Source of the DNA: Varroa destructor
Taxonomy: Eukaryota > Arthropoda > Arachnida > Mesostigmata > Varroidae
NCBI RefSeq assembly: GCF_002443255.2
Contig: NW_019211454.1
Location: 13,538,248-13,602,247, forward strand
DNA: 64,000 bases
Direction of reading: 5' to 3'
Position numbers and translations under genes: made by a program. Shown here piece by piece: positions 39,245 to 53,500 of the stretch (positions within the stretch are counted from its first letter, which is position 1; the number at the start of each line of letters is the position of its first letter). The notes beneath the pieces were generated by a model. It saw only the letters and a list, made by a program, of their open reading frames with translations, was not told where the DNA came from and searched no databases.

Positions 39245-42093
39245 CGTTCAACGATCACGCAAGACAATGAAAATTTAACAAAAAAAAGTTTTTTTTCTTT
39301 TTTTTTTAATGCAAGTGCAGATACTACAAGTTAACATCAAATTGTGAGGCAAATAACTTTATCGACCCCTGCAGGTATAAACTATGAAATTTGGATGAGA
39401 CCGCAGCGGGCTTCTTGTACTTACAGCATCAATTAAAATGAACTCTTTAGGAAAACAAACGCAAACCAAAGACAAGCAATTCCTCATATTCCACGAAAAC
39501 TGCAAAAATCCTATATATACAGCGTATCGTCAGGCTCTTCTGCCCTATGTCGATACTCTAACGTCTGCTACCCGAATTTCGTGTCACTTACCATTTCCGT
39601 CGATGTGAATTGAATGACGGGATAGCATAGAAAGTCCGGCTTGGAGCCTATAATTGTACCCAAGTTACTGGTTATCTTGCAATGTGCGTACAAACCAAAG
39701 CGAGCCCGTACGTTTATGAGTTACATATATGAAAAAAAAGCAATTTTAAAGAATTACAAATGGCATTCGATACATACAACCACAATGTGGCATGATGAAG
39801 GCAATCTAGCAGTAGGCGGCTTCACAAAGTGTTTATCAATGGGCGGCCGCTAACAAGCATAACGAACATTTTTTTTTACCCTGCTCCGCTTGCGGTGTCC
39901 CTGTGTAAACGTTATTGACATTTGCCTTGACATTAGTGACGTCATTATCCGCCCACGAGGCCTGCGCGGGGTCTCTAGTGAGCCTCGAGGGGAGGAATTG
40001 TCCACAGCTGCAATAAACACAGAAATATTACTATGCGTATGTACATGTGACCTATTAATCAATCAAGGCTCTTAGTGTTCCGTGTCCTGTTTTTTGAGGT
40101 TAAACGTCCACCCCATATCAGCAAGCACGCATAACTTATCGCTGAAGATAATCGTTGAGCCTCCATCAATAGAATCATCTGTGATATGGTCGAACTGCAT
40201 CCCCCAAGGCTGAGCCCCTTCTGAGATCCAGTAATCCTATCGTGACCACGTGCGAAGTCATCCGTTCCACTGTCGTTCACGACTCTCACCACGGTAAGGA
40301 ATTTACTAGTACTTGGTTTACATAGGTTGGAAAATCCGCTGTTGTGTTGCGAAATCCGTCTACAAAGTAGCAATAAGCGACGATACCCGGGCGGACGGCA
40401 GGCCGTAAAGTCATTTGCTGGTTGACAAATGCCATTTTTAGGGGAGACAGCAAATGCTCGAAAGCTCGTGGCCTAACGAAGAGACGGATGACGATAATAG
40501 ATGCGCGCAACTCAACGAAATGGAACATTGCAGCAAGAAAAGCGTTCGGCTTATAGCATTCGGTAACTTGGCGGAACTGCTTAGTGAATTTGGGGCCTGA
40601 AACAAAGCATCGCCACGATGGTTACCCGGAAAGAGCGTAGGGAGAAAATAAAAAAGATGATAAACGTTTTTGGCATCTTTTTCCGGTTGAAGACGTTATT
40701 TAAACAAGAGTAATCAGATTTGTGGCACTTAAAGGCCAGTGTTTATTTACAACGTCGACTCATTTACTTAACATAATAATAGGACATTGATAGCAGTCAG
40801 ATGAACGTAAAACTACGCTAAAATAGGTATAATTACAATGAATATATCTTATTTAAATTCTACATTTTGGGAGACAAAAAACGAAGTCAGTAAGTGTTAA
40901 GCTTGAAGAGCTCAATGTTTGCTTGAGTCCCTGAACGTCGATGCTGCAGTCCTTCTAAAAATGAATAATTTTTCTGTCCCGAAAGCAGAGTTAATAGAAA
41001 CGTGACATAATGGTTGGGGTAATTGAAACCGTATTGCCTTTGAAGTGTCTCTCTATATTCACTGATTGCGCGCAATATCAGCGTTCTGTGTACGACTATA
41101 TAAATCTGTCAATTTTCAACGCGGTCGCAGTAATGCGCCGTATAAAAGGATTTCTGCAAGTAATTCTATGGGCAGCGGACGGTATACAAACATGCGTGCT
41201 AAATTTGGTTCTGAAATTATTCTAGGTTAGGGAAATGTCATAATCACGAACAGGGTACCGATGAACGAGACGCAAATTAGTTGAGACGTACGTACACTGC
41301 CCACATTACAAAAGCGACGCATCTAACTGGCCCGGCAATTTATGCTCTATTTTGAAAACAACTTCGTGACAAATCGGATTAGTAGAAACTTATAGGGTAA
41401 TACTGCTCTTTGCAAAGCTGTAACATATGGATACCGTCAAACGATCTTATAGATACAGGTAGTGTCAATCTGCTATGTACCATAATTACTCTACGTGCTA
41501 TATAAGCACTATATTCGTAAACATTTTTATACTTAGTGTAAGTAGCTCTACATTAGACTATCGGCTACCGAAGATCGTTACGTTATTTGAAACGATACCT
41601 TACCTAAGGACGAAGCACAGGCGCAAACTATTTCACTGAATCCATAAGTTACGTCAATTGACAATGCCTGCCCAGAGATTAGCACATCAATAACGTAAGT
41701 CGTTGCTACGTACACTCAAGTTAGGACAGCATGTCCCGTACTTAAAGAGAAAATTGTTTTGTATCCGGAACGCGATTGTAACTAAAGAAAAACTACTCAG
41801 ATGTAACACATATGGGCAAACCGTAGCCTGCAAACCGGACCGTTCTACACGAAAACACCTTTAAAAATTCGACGATGACATACCTATTTATATATGGATA
41901 TACTATATTTAGTCATATTTCAAACTGGATTTTATTGATATATCAAACTATGATCAACGATTCCGTTCAATCATCAATCTACAATTAGAATAAATAATCG
42001 AATTAAGCTGAAAGAAGAAACAACGTGAACACAGCTGAGCTCTAAACTCATAGACTTGTATTATATTAAGGAAAAAAAAATCGAATATACAGC

Positions 42094-42108
42094 TTTTTTT
42101 TTTTTTTT
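42094..42108. repeat. T15 homopolymer
   Basis: Fifteen T with no adjacent retroposon body or target-site duplication that I can see. Confidence 0.9.
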
Positions 42109-45100
42109 ATAAAACGAAAGGGGAACAATCAAAATCACGGGACAACTATAGCGAAAACACGAGCGGATTGACCGAACTGTGCACAGTCTGAAGTTTACCA
42201 ACAAATACGAAGCGCCAGTTGCAAATTAGCAAAGGAAGGAATCACACGAAAAAAGCGGTAGGCAGAAATTACTTAGCGTTGATTCATAGTAGCAAGAAAA
42301 TGATGTCGTAACTGCCCGTGACGCGGTGCAATGACGTTGAAGCAATGATAATAAAATTGGATTATAGCCTTCACTCTGGTCGGGTGCCAAAGGAGGCCTG
42401 GAACCTGAATGTTACATTGCTCGCCGCATTATCACACAGCTAAATTGCTCACTATATTACATAAGCTATGACTATAGATATCGAAAACATCGACACTCTT
42501 AAAGTAAATAACATTCATAGGACCTTGTATATAAAAAGAAAACAAAGATGTCTAAGAGACCATCTCAACAGCGGACAGATTGAAGTGCTATTTACGATCC
42601 GCAACAGAGCAACGAGCGAATAATTCAAAAGATTTTCGCTAGATATCTAACAGTGAGAATATAGCGCATTCTAGCTCGCTCGGGAGGAAGTCGAACCCAT
42701 TAGCAAAACACGGAACAAACACACAGATCGGTGGGTTGCTAGATTAAACCTATACCGTTGACCTTCTAGACGGATCCGTTACTGCTATGACGGACGTATG
42801 TATGAGGGAATCTATCACTGTACTACAGAAATCGGCACGTGTTTCTACGTACGGCAGTTTTCAAATAGGTTTGGTTGTGCCTTTTTGAAGTCCAACATAC
42901 TATTGCCTTGTAGAGCTTAATCGTCGATAACGAATTATCCAGCAAATGGTCTGTATGCAACCTTTCAGGCAATTATATCACGCTTCGTCACGCCGCTGAG
43001 AAAACACTACACAATCGTAGACGAACGCGACCTTTTTATATGCATTCATTTATATATTGTTACACTGTTACTGTGATACATGTCACTAGGTTTCATAATG
43101 TCTGCAACCTGCTATACGACCTACGAGTCCTAATATACTAGGAGCTCTAGCAGAAAGAATAATCAGGATAGGATGTCGATCTTATACTGAATTTAATACT
43201 TTTTTTCTGGCTGTGTGCACATAGTTAAACTGACGACGTCAGAGGCCAACCCTGGAAACGTCTTGCAGAGGATCAGCTCGTAAATAAGATTAGCTTTTCA
43301 GATGTGTTTGTCTAAGATTGGCTCAAACACTGGGCACCTTCTTAAAAACATGCCCCGTTGACCCTTAGTTTAGAATAGGAACAAGAGTGATAAAAGCTAT
43401 AGGCAATCTAATAGAATGAATTTTGAAAAGCATTTTCAAGTCACACTTATGTTTCGGTATGTAGGCCAAACGCAGATACAGAGACGCTAGAAAAATGTCA
43501 CCTTTTTATAGACATCTGTTCTAAAATATCGAGGGCTTCAGTTTACTTTCTTTTTACCCTACAACAGTGCGTATGTTATATGAGATCTAATTTCTGCGAA
43601 CGATCCGTTTGTTAATTCACCATGATCTGTTGATCCCTTCGGAAAAAATCTCGACAGACAATCGAACCGTTGTAAGTAGGGCATTTCCTATGAGCAGATC
43701 ACTGGGCAAATTGGTTGTCGCTAGTGACGCAAGAGGCCAACGAATCCGGACAATGCAGGCTCACGACGGTTAGGTTGTTGATAACCACTGCAGTTAATGC
43801 CGGTTAAAAACGACTATCTCGTCTTACTGATTCCTTATGGGGTGTTCAGAAATATATGTATCGTAATTGAAGCCTGCAACGAGCACTGGTGTATAACATT
43901 GATTCGAAGAATTTCCCTGTGTCTGATTCTGCAATATCTGCTAGTGAACGTTAATTCAAGTCTACTTATATATGACTAGACGCGACTTTCAGTACACGCT
44001 GAAGAATACCTACAATTAAGCATGTCATATAAACATATACACACAATAGTAGAAACCCAACGCTAAAATAAAGGCTGGAGACACTTCATCTCGATCCTTG
44101 TTCATCATCACTCAGCTCCGAGTTTCGAGCTGTTTGCCAGTTATATAAATACCCGAAGATGACTCAAGCTTTTAATGGCGGCGGCTATCTGGCTAAATAT
44201 AATTTCATCATTACAGTAGAAATAGACTTCACGTATATCATCGTCGTCGTATATCTTTACGTCCGTAACATATGAAAGGTCGTTGCAAAAGCGTAAAACA
44301 GATAGGTAACTTTCTGGTCGTTTGAAGCTGTACGGATTGTAAGAAATTATTGTAGCACCTACCCGATTGACGTCTCCTTTCTAATACGTAGTCGGGCCTT
44401 ATAGGCCAAGCTATGTTAATTATTGCCTGTATACTATAGCCCCTATTGGCATCAAGCGGAAAGTGAATAATATTACGGTCACTGAATCGACCGGGCGCCA
44501 GTAACAGTTTGCGAAACTGCAAAAAAAACAGATAGAATTTCTCTAAAATTCCAATAATAACTATTTAATTTTTCTGTTTATTGCAGTTGTTTCTTTTCAG
44601 ACGTTTCTAGTGCTGTAGGATAGATCATCGTGTGTAGTTCCACAGCGTACTTTAAGCCGTATTCAGCGCACCAGTAACATTGTGACCTCTGCAAATAACA
44701 ACGGCCGTCTATCTTGGTTTTGGTATGGCATTCAGGTAGTCGGGCGTTAAGCATCTCCTCCTTGCACCTGAATAGAGAACTTCTGAAGTGGGAAGTACAT
44801 CGTAAAGTTGGCGTGAGTATATAAGGAAGCTATATACATCATTGTCCTATAAAGTTCGCGCAACCTCAATAAGGTTTCAAGCACCTAAATGTAGCGTGTG
44901 CTTAGTTGCTGAGTTCTAGGAGTTTGTAGACAGACTCTGTTACACGCATGACCGAAAGGACGTCATCTGTATTGATTTGCATGAAGAATGTTAATCACCA
45001 GCGGATTCAGCCAAAAATATGGCGGACATGAACACGGCAAGCAGACACGCGATCAGACGACGCCGTTGATTAAAATCGCTTAATTAAATTTAAAAAAATG

Positions 45101-46094
45101 TTTAAAGACGATGCTTTGTTATCCAATGATCGATGGTCCCCTGATGTACGTACGTAATGAGATGATAACACAAGGAAGTTAAATACTGCGCCAGACCGTT
45201 ACTCTAGCTTATTTTAGGTGCTTGCGTTTAGGTGAATAGAACAACATAAGATTGTTCATCTGAAGTCAGATAAATTTCACGAGTGAAGGACGCATAATGG
45301 AAGCTAAGAAGGAATCGTTGAAATAAAGTGCTTAGTTACTGCACATAAAAAATAAGACGAGACTTTTACGCGATGAAAGTTATTGTAATAACTACCGGTC
45401 CATCGGTCACATGGACAAGCCTAAATAGACACGTGGTAGGGTAAAAGGCCGAGCGAAATATATAAGCAAATAATAAAAAATGACAGATGGCATTCTAATC
45501 AGTAAATTCTAATTGAAAAACTACTCTACATTAAGTCTGTTAAAATCCATATCTGTAATCTATTATAAATTAAGTTATATTTGCATTCTGGCATCTGTGT
45601 GACGTAAGCGCCAGATCCAAGGTAACTATCTAGTGTAAGTAAGATCTATTTGCTTACCGAACCCGCAACACGCGAAGTTATTGATCATACAGTGCAGTAA
45701 GGAGAATATGCCCTTCGTAGGAAACAGCTCAGGGCAAAAAGTGTTATCGTGTAGTAGTCGTATAAGACATCTTTCTGCACATGTTTCACGTCTCTGATTT
45801 ATTCTATCCAGAAGAGTTAGTCTTTCCAGCAGCTTTTTATAAGCATAGCCAGTCTAGTCTTTGTGCACGTGCGTCCTCTGAAACGTGCTTTTCTATCTCA
45901 AAGTAACTGTTTCAGCATCTGAATACGCTGGGAATGCTAACTCGCCGGAAATACCTAGGAATCTTAGTAGGAGTTCATGTACTGAGGTACTCTTAGATGT
46001 GAAAGGCTCTCTAACAATATCTAGAATAGCTGCTTATGGCCAGATTCTTTGAACTATCTAGCCTCTTTTCGAGAGTTTCACATGTTATGTTATG

Positions 46095-46118
46095 TTTTTT
46101 TTTTTTTTTTTTTTTTTT
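46095..46118. repeat. T24 homopolymer
   Basis: Twenty-four T, the longest homopolymer in the window. Read on the minus strand it is an A tail, so a retroposed copy ending here is possible, but no recognisable body adjoins it. Confidence 0.9.
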
Positions 46119-46174
46119 ATTAAGTCTCCTTTCTACTGTTGAATTTCTCTGAAAACCATTTGACCCCTTGTGAA

Positions 46175-46177
<3 letters not shown>

Positions 46178-46215
<38 letters not shown>
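46178..46215. repeat. (TC)19 microsatellite
   Basis: Thirty-eight uninterrupted bases. A perfect polypurine-polypyrimidine mirror tract of this kind can form triplex (H-) DNA. Confidence 0.95.
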
Positions 46216-46218
<3 letters not shown>

Positions 46219-48434
46219 TACCTCTTCTCTTCTAAAAACTCATAATGGCAAAAATTGCTGGACAACGCACCCTTTGTTCGTGTTTTTTCTGCCTTAAAAT
46301 AGTCTGCATTATATAAATAAATGTCTGCATGTATAATTAACTGGTACTTCATTTGGAGTCTGATCTGCGCCGGGGTCTGTTACGTGCACAGGTGCATTTG
46401 CTCGGTAAGTGCCGTCCTGGTGCTCACCTACCTGCCAGCCAGCCTCAAATCTGTCATCCCGGTCGACTGTCATTAGCATCGCTCGCTTGTTCGTTTGCTA
46501 ATGGCGTCAAGCTACCATTGTGTTCTGAGAAAACCGTTTGTCGCACGCGTCACTTCTAAGTAGTACCTAGAGCTGTTGCTATCTACAATTGCAGTTACCA
46601 CTTAAGTCTCATACTTTTAACTTTACATTAACTTTAACGCTCCAGCGACTGGCTGGTGTTGTTGTTCGTAGTGGAATAAGCACTAAGAAATTCAGGCTTA
46701 GGGGAATTGCCATCAATCTTTCTTGTGTTCGTGTACAGGTCGACGGCATCATGGCAGGTTGGCAGAACGGACTAGATTGAATACGCTGGAGCATTCTGTA
46801 CCTTATGTCACGAGGGTATTGGTAAAATTCAGTTAGTTATTTTTACGTCATTTTCCCTATATTAAGCGGAGCGCTGTATCAAAGAAGGTCACGCAAATTT
46901 AGAACTCTTCAAACATTACAGCCCAACATTTAGATATGCATGTTTCAGTAACTTTTTGAAAGCCCAGTTAGTTTTCGTACTACATCGTGGCACGTGCGGT
47001 ACATAAGCACGTTGAATGCAAGGGGCATGCCTTTAGGGCGGGTTTTGCTTGGTCAGAAGTCTAACATCGAAAATGATCGATTGCATGGAAGCTTTCTCAC
47101 CTGTCGGCGTCGGATCAACGAACGGGTGCTGAATGGGATCCGGCGAACACTTAATAGCGCACTCTTGTTGTCTGTGTTTGACTCTAATAAGCGCAAAGAA
47201 GGGAACGGGCCTCTCTAAAGATCCAAGGTATAGAGATATAGCAACGTTTCTATTATGCATTCACAAATCGACACATCATGAACGGAGTTTGCGTTTGGTA
47301 ATTAGCAAAGACTAACGATTGTATAAGCGATGTTGACTGAAAAACAAACCTGAAGTAACTTTAACTGAAGCTAAAACATTCTAAATAAGTTCAGCATGGA
47401 TCATTGGTACCAGGTTGGTATTCTCAGCTGAAGCTATCTATATATGTGTGTGCTAACAACAGCTACGTTTAATCTAGTAACATGATAAACAAATAACGTT
47501 CGATACAACGAACCATATCAAAGAACGATCTGAAGTATTGTTCGACTGTTCACAGCAGTCAATGCGTCCCCCAAACAGGCTCTTCCCTTTTGTTAACTAC
47601 GTCCGACAGACGTTTTATTTAGAATATCTGAATAGTCTCTACAGGATAGCGGATATCTATTTTCATTTTTCATTTCTAATAAGAGCGTATACGCTGAATA
47701 AGAAGATCAGTTTGTCGCATTATCTTTCACATACTGTTGAGGGCACTATTCCGAAAAAAAAAATTGTCAAAAGTTTGTCACGTAATTTCACGCTCTTTTC
47801 TAATCGTCTGTCGTCTGGAAAGACGTAAATAACGTGGCATCTTTGGACATCCGCAGAGTGGACGACGCGAACGAAACCAGATAACACTGAAAAATACTAA
47901 TCTTTAGAATTATAATGTTCTCAAAGATAGCCATAGCCCTGTTAGTACAGTTGTCGCATCAACTACGGAATGAGTTTCATTCACTCAAATCCGTCTGCAT
48001 TTCCGTCGTCATGATCGTCTAATAGTCCATGCTATCATCAACGGTCGAACATATGTACCTCGGTTAGGTGCATACGCCTATCACTTGATGCCGTGATGTC
48101 GATAATCTGAGTTTCCTCTGTTTTGAGCAATAGCGGAAACCCTTCTGTCCTTTCGTTTGTAACTAGTGCCTGTCTTTGATGAAGAATATGGCCAGGCCAA
48201 GGACTGCTAAACAAAAAGATAGATAACCACATCAGAGAATACGCTCGGACTACCTAAGCATTCTAATATGTTTTTTACTAAATTATGGAGTTCTTTTTTT
48301 TGTTTTTTGATATTGGCTTCAACTACAGCACCACACCATGCCGCTGCAGCAAAGGCCATTATGTTCTGCTCCGTCAGGCGTAACGTATAGACGAAACCTT
48401 ATTGATATCATTACGTTGTGGTTATCATTCGTAT

Positions 48435-48522
48435 CTCTATGGGAATTATATTTGTGCACAAATTGGTGGTGCATAACAGTCGGTAACGGTCCCATAGAAA
48501 CTACACCACCCTAACGGTGTAG
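48435..48522. repeat. Cluster of nested inverted repeats
   Basis: TCTATGGGA (48435-48443) and TCCCATAGA (48490-48498) form 9-bp outer arms. Between them lies the 14-bp palindrome ATTTGTGCACAAAT (48449-48462). Right after them, CTACACC and GGTGTAG form a 7-bp stem ending at 48522. Each piece could be chance, and only their packing is notable. It lacks the D-loop, anticodon and T-loop consensus of a tRNA. Confidence 0.4.
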
Positions 48523-50481
48523 CCTTGAACAAAGAAATATGCTTCAACAAGGAGCGAGACCAACGTGCTCAATACACATATAAAGCTACATGCTAAAAGC
48601 AAGCAAGCGACTCAGGCAGCCTTTGTGAGATAATAATATAGGAACGGAACTTACGGACCGCCTCAAGAGACTATAATTAGGCTGATTTATTTCATGGCCA
48701 GTTCGTAAGACGATCTTGCGCAAAGATCGATGAAAACAATGGCTTATCAACACGCTGCGCAATTAGTGCCTTCGTGCGGCGTAAAAATAGTAATAGCATG
48801 CCAATATTTCAATAAATAACTGGGGATGATACAAGAATATTTAGCTTTAGGTGATTAAACAACGCTAGAAATCATAATGGGTACCGAATCAGCTGTTCCA
48901 TCTTAAAAAATAAGCACGAAAATAAACTATTGAAGGACCACGGAACTGCGTCGGGTGGACTCTGCAACCCCAAACCACAGCGAGGAGCTCATCTTGAAGT
49001 ACCAGTAAGTTCAGATGTTATATTACTTCCGGGAACACCTCGCTCACGAAGCTCAAAAACTTCACGGAGTTAAACACGAATAAAGCAGTAATAGCGGCTT
49101 GTTTTAATCAGTCCATAGCCGCGTTTTTGCTGGAGTTAACCGACCATTGGCAACAGACATATGCTCAGTCAGTTTTATAAGCTAAGTAGGAACTAGTTCG
49201 TGAAAATAAGATTTTCCCTAACCAATGTGTTTCCATTAGCGCGAAATAGAAAAAAGGAAAGCGTTCCATGGATTTGCATAAATCATTGCAAAAACATGAG
49301 GAGAAGGTGATACGCGTTGAGTAATAATTAAACGTTTCGAAATCAAATAGAAGAGCAAGAAAGTAAAGTACAGCCATGATCGCAATGTACAGACACAACG
49401 CCTGCACACACTTGTCCGGCTTGCACAGGCGCGTTCGTTTATTTGATGTCGTCTGACAGGGACTGATCATAAATTGGCTCTTTTCGCCAAAACGTCCAAT
49501 AAGAAAACATGCATCGTCGCTCCGTACGAATGCACGTACTGTATGACAATATAATGTGATGCCTAATAGAGTGTTTGGCCGTAAAATTGAAGGCAGTAAG
49601 GTTAACGAGTGTGCATCGATGCTGGACGTACTTATAGTAAATGCCAGCAACTCTTGTTCGAGAAACGCAGCGCAAAACAGCAAAACAAAATGGCTGTACT
49701 CCTAGGTGGCTAGGTCGGATTCGAAAACGTATCGTAATAACTTCTAGCGGAGCCGGCCAGGACAAAAATTGCAACTATCCTGAGTTGCCGGCAACGATTC
49801 TTCTCCTTTTGAAAAGTCTGGGCTTCATACGAAAAAAAGCAAGAAGTTGTTATGTTTATCTATATAATCGCACCGAACTACGGATAATCTCGACACTTCA
49901 ATAAATTATACACATCCTGTAAAAGTACCTGGTAGACCTTTAATGACTAGTCCCCAGTTGGTACTTTAACAGACATTGAGCTAATGAAAAGCATGAAAGC
50001 AATCGATGGAATTTACATACAATTATCACATTAGTGATACAGAAATTCGTCGGAGACCGTCTAGTTGATTTGTGAATTGCTCGGATCGTTCAGTTAATTT
50101 AAACAATAACATCACGTCTGATCTGACTAGGAAGAAGAGACAGTCGCTTGAGCTTCTTGTCCGGCTTGGGACCAATACATAGTTGTTCCCTATGCATAAA
50201 CATCTTTCTCTCGACAAAAACACGGAGCTTTTTTTCCGGTCCAAAATTCAGCCCAGGATTCAATGCAAATTCTGTCAACGGATTATGAATATTGCAGTGA
50301 AATTGTTACGCTTCTAACACCATCACTATTATACTCGCCTTCAGTAAATGCTTCCTAGAAGCTTTCTAGTTTAATATATTTAGTATAATTTTACGAAATT
50401 GGGCTATCTAAGAGTTTTCATAATATGACTGTTTTATATGAACGGCCTTGTTTCATGGCTCCTGCACCGGAAATCTGTTAT

Positions 50482-50484
<3 letters not shown>

Positions 50485-50513
<29 letters not shown>

Positions 50514-50522
50514 AATATATAT
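50485..50522. repeat. Interrupted (AT)n tract
   Basis: Twenty bases of perfect AT, then GTATATATAA and further AT. Confidence 0.9.
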
Positions 50523-53500
50523 GTTGAACGATCCTGTAGTGGAATTGCCTCGGGTAGTGCAGGTACCGTTACATTTACTATGTCAGCGCAATTCCGCTGT
50601 TAGCGTTCATAATCCGATAATTCCTTGGAGAAAACTTGTAACGATAAAAGCGCAACGACCTGCAAAAGGCTGCGATAAAACCAGGCAAAGGAACAAGGCT
50701 GAAAAGAAGCAAAGCCTGAGGACACAACTGCTAACAATATATCGTTCACTAATAAGAACTTCATCGATCAGTCATAATACTATACTAAATAAGATCTATA
50801 GTAACAAAACATTGATTTTTATATAAATAATATTCTAGCTGATCATTGTCAAACAGCCACTTGTTAAAGAAAATTAGTCTCGCAAGCGTTATATCGTCTT
50901 ATAACCGATCAGTGAAGAAGACTGACCGCAACAGGTCATATTTTAGAAAAAAAAAAACAAGAAAGAATAAATCATTTAATATTCGCATTAAACAACCTGA
51001 TTTGGTCGTTGAGTTGACTAAAGGCTCACTGTTTATTCACTATCTGAAATCTCCTTAATGAACTTGAAATAAATTATAAGGCTAAATATAAAATTAGGAA
51101 TTGGGAATAATTTGGGAATTGGGAACCGATTTTAGCATAGCCGATTCGAACTTATTATTTGTCTCGCTTTGCACCGTTTCGAAACATATTAAGCTCTCGG
51201 CGGCCGTCGAAACTCTATAATTAAATGCGCTTCATCTGGCCAATTGTGAAATCGGTCGTGCGGTCCAACGACACAATAGTAGATTGTTGTATTGAAACAT
51301 TACGTTGTTGGTGTAAAATGGAGCCTCTGGAAGGCTTCTATCTAGACAGGCCTTGCCACAATAACGAGTTGAAAAAGGCCCAAATCAAGTAACACGGCCT
51401 GCGAGTTCGAGTAGTCACCCTTGAATCTATACGATTCGTGCACGACGTACTCTTATAATCTTTATGTGCAAACTTACGACAAACACTTAGATATAACAAC
51501 TGACGTTGTTGTATGAAGTAACTGTTGATAGAACGAGGCTTAACAATTCCGCTATGTGGTTATTTAGCTTCAATCTAATCAAATTTAATGATCTGTACCA
51601 AATGATTAACACGTTCATTGGGTACTGAGCGTTTCTATATGAGCAACGCCTCAAAATGTTCCAGAAATCGTGCCCTTATAGACAAGTTAGTCTAGCAGAT
51701 ATTTGACGGTTTTTGATGTTAACTTGATTATAGTTAACCATAATTGCATAGAAATGTATTTACGACCTTTTCAACACTGATCCGGTCGCTCCGACTACGG
51801 ACTACGACGCCGCCAGTAATAAAGTAATTTCTTTTACGGCGCTTCCGAGTTTAAATGCTCTATATACAAATTGAGTTTGGGAGGCCTAGCGATTTAACCT
51901 CAGTCGTCGCTAACAGCAATAGTTACTTGACCCAAAGCATGTTCGTCCTTGGCAGGCCATTACGGTCTCCGTGATGAAGTAGTAAGTGACGCATTTGCCT
52001 GATGAGCTTGGGGACACGTTGTTGTCTAGACTCGAACCTATAGGGCATGAACAGACTTCGTTCCATGCTGGGAGCCATCTGTGTGATCGAGTGTCTAGCG
52101 GCGATCTCGACGTAAACCTCGAAACATAGAGGTCTTGAGCGAGATTAGCTCGAAAATCTCGTTGAATCCACTATCGAGCTTTGAGAGTAAACTTAGGCCA
52201 CAATTGGCAACCCGATCACGCGTCACCTTTAAAAATCGCTGACGAAGAAAAGATGGACCTGTTGGCAGCTTATTACCAAAGAGCCCATACAAAATACTCC
52301 ATTTCTAATAGAGGCTATCCATCTGTTTAGCGAGAACAGCGTTCAGGTTATCGAGTCATCTCCGTGGTGTTGCAGTGCAAAAAAGTGGGGCCTAATGGAG
52401 GATAAGGTCTCCTCAGACGTGTTTTCACCGCACTTACAAATGGCGTTGTGTGTTTTCATCAAACGACATTTATTCGGATATACGAACACCTTTTTAATCT
52501 AGAATACATCTTGATTAAGGGTAAATACATCGCTTGAATGGTGACTGAGTGGGGTAATGTTTTACGCGGCCAAATATCTCATAACGTCATTATGAATCCG
52601 TTTCGTATTGAAAACAATACATTAAACCGTCCAAGTAAAAATATCATTCCTTAGTGTAAGTGTGATCGATAACAGTAAGGAACCTATTGGAGGCCTATTT
52701 GTTTCCCTCTAAAACAGCGAGACGCCGCGAACCCAACCTGCGTCCAGGTTAACATCCATAAGGTGTAACCGCTTAAGTTAATCAGAGCTATCTCGACCTG
52801 GAGAAAAGTTTGCAATAGAATAATACAACTAATAACTACTTAGAACTGAGCTATTGATGCCTAAATTAATTAAACAATCCCTTTACGGGGTGCTTTAAAA
52901 GCTCAGGACAATCTTTTATAGGGTGATAGAGCGTATGGAAACGCACACCAGAAATCGCCGATGTCCATTCGACCACTAACTGTTGGTATGTGGCAGTTAC
53001 CGCTTTCCGGAGCGTGGGACTGTGCGAAAAAGTATTCATCGTATCTGAACATTGAAAACGTGTTCGAGCACAGAAAACTCTGTTCCTTCCTAGTCAGATC
53101 GCTATCGTCAGTTGACTAAACATAGCTAACGATAGCTTTTATCTATTTTTCTGATTTTTCAGATTCAAAATGGAAATGCTTAATAGAGTTGTTCAATACA
53201 GCCGAAGACCCAAGCTAACAAACAATCTGTCTATTTTTGCGCCACCAGCTAAATGCCTATTAGGCTAGCAACATGGTGGGGTGAGCTGCTGTTATGGAGG
53301 GTAATATCACCCAGTATTCTTTAAATACAATTGAGTGCAGTAACAGAACTTTGAAAACAAAATTAGCTAACTTCGATCTGTTGACGTCATAATAAGTGTT
53401 CAAAATAAACGATGCTGATCACAATACAAGCTTCACTGTATAAAGTAAAAGGTAGGTATTGGTAGAAGTCTCGCAATGGTTGAAAAGTCAAGCGCGGTAA

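Larger units (their letters stand above)
35392..46094. other. Non-coding sequence with (TA)24 and T15
   Basis: All frames are under 105 codons and most overlap on opposite strands. Nothing resembles an exon or RNA gene. Confidence 0.5.
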
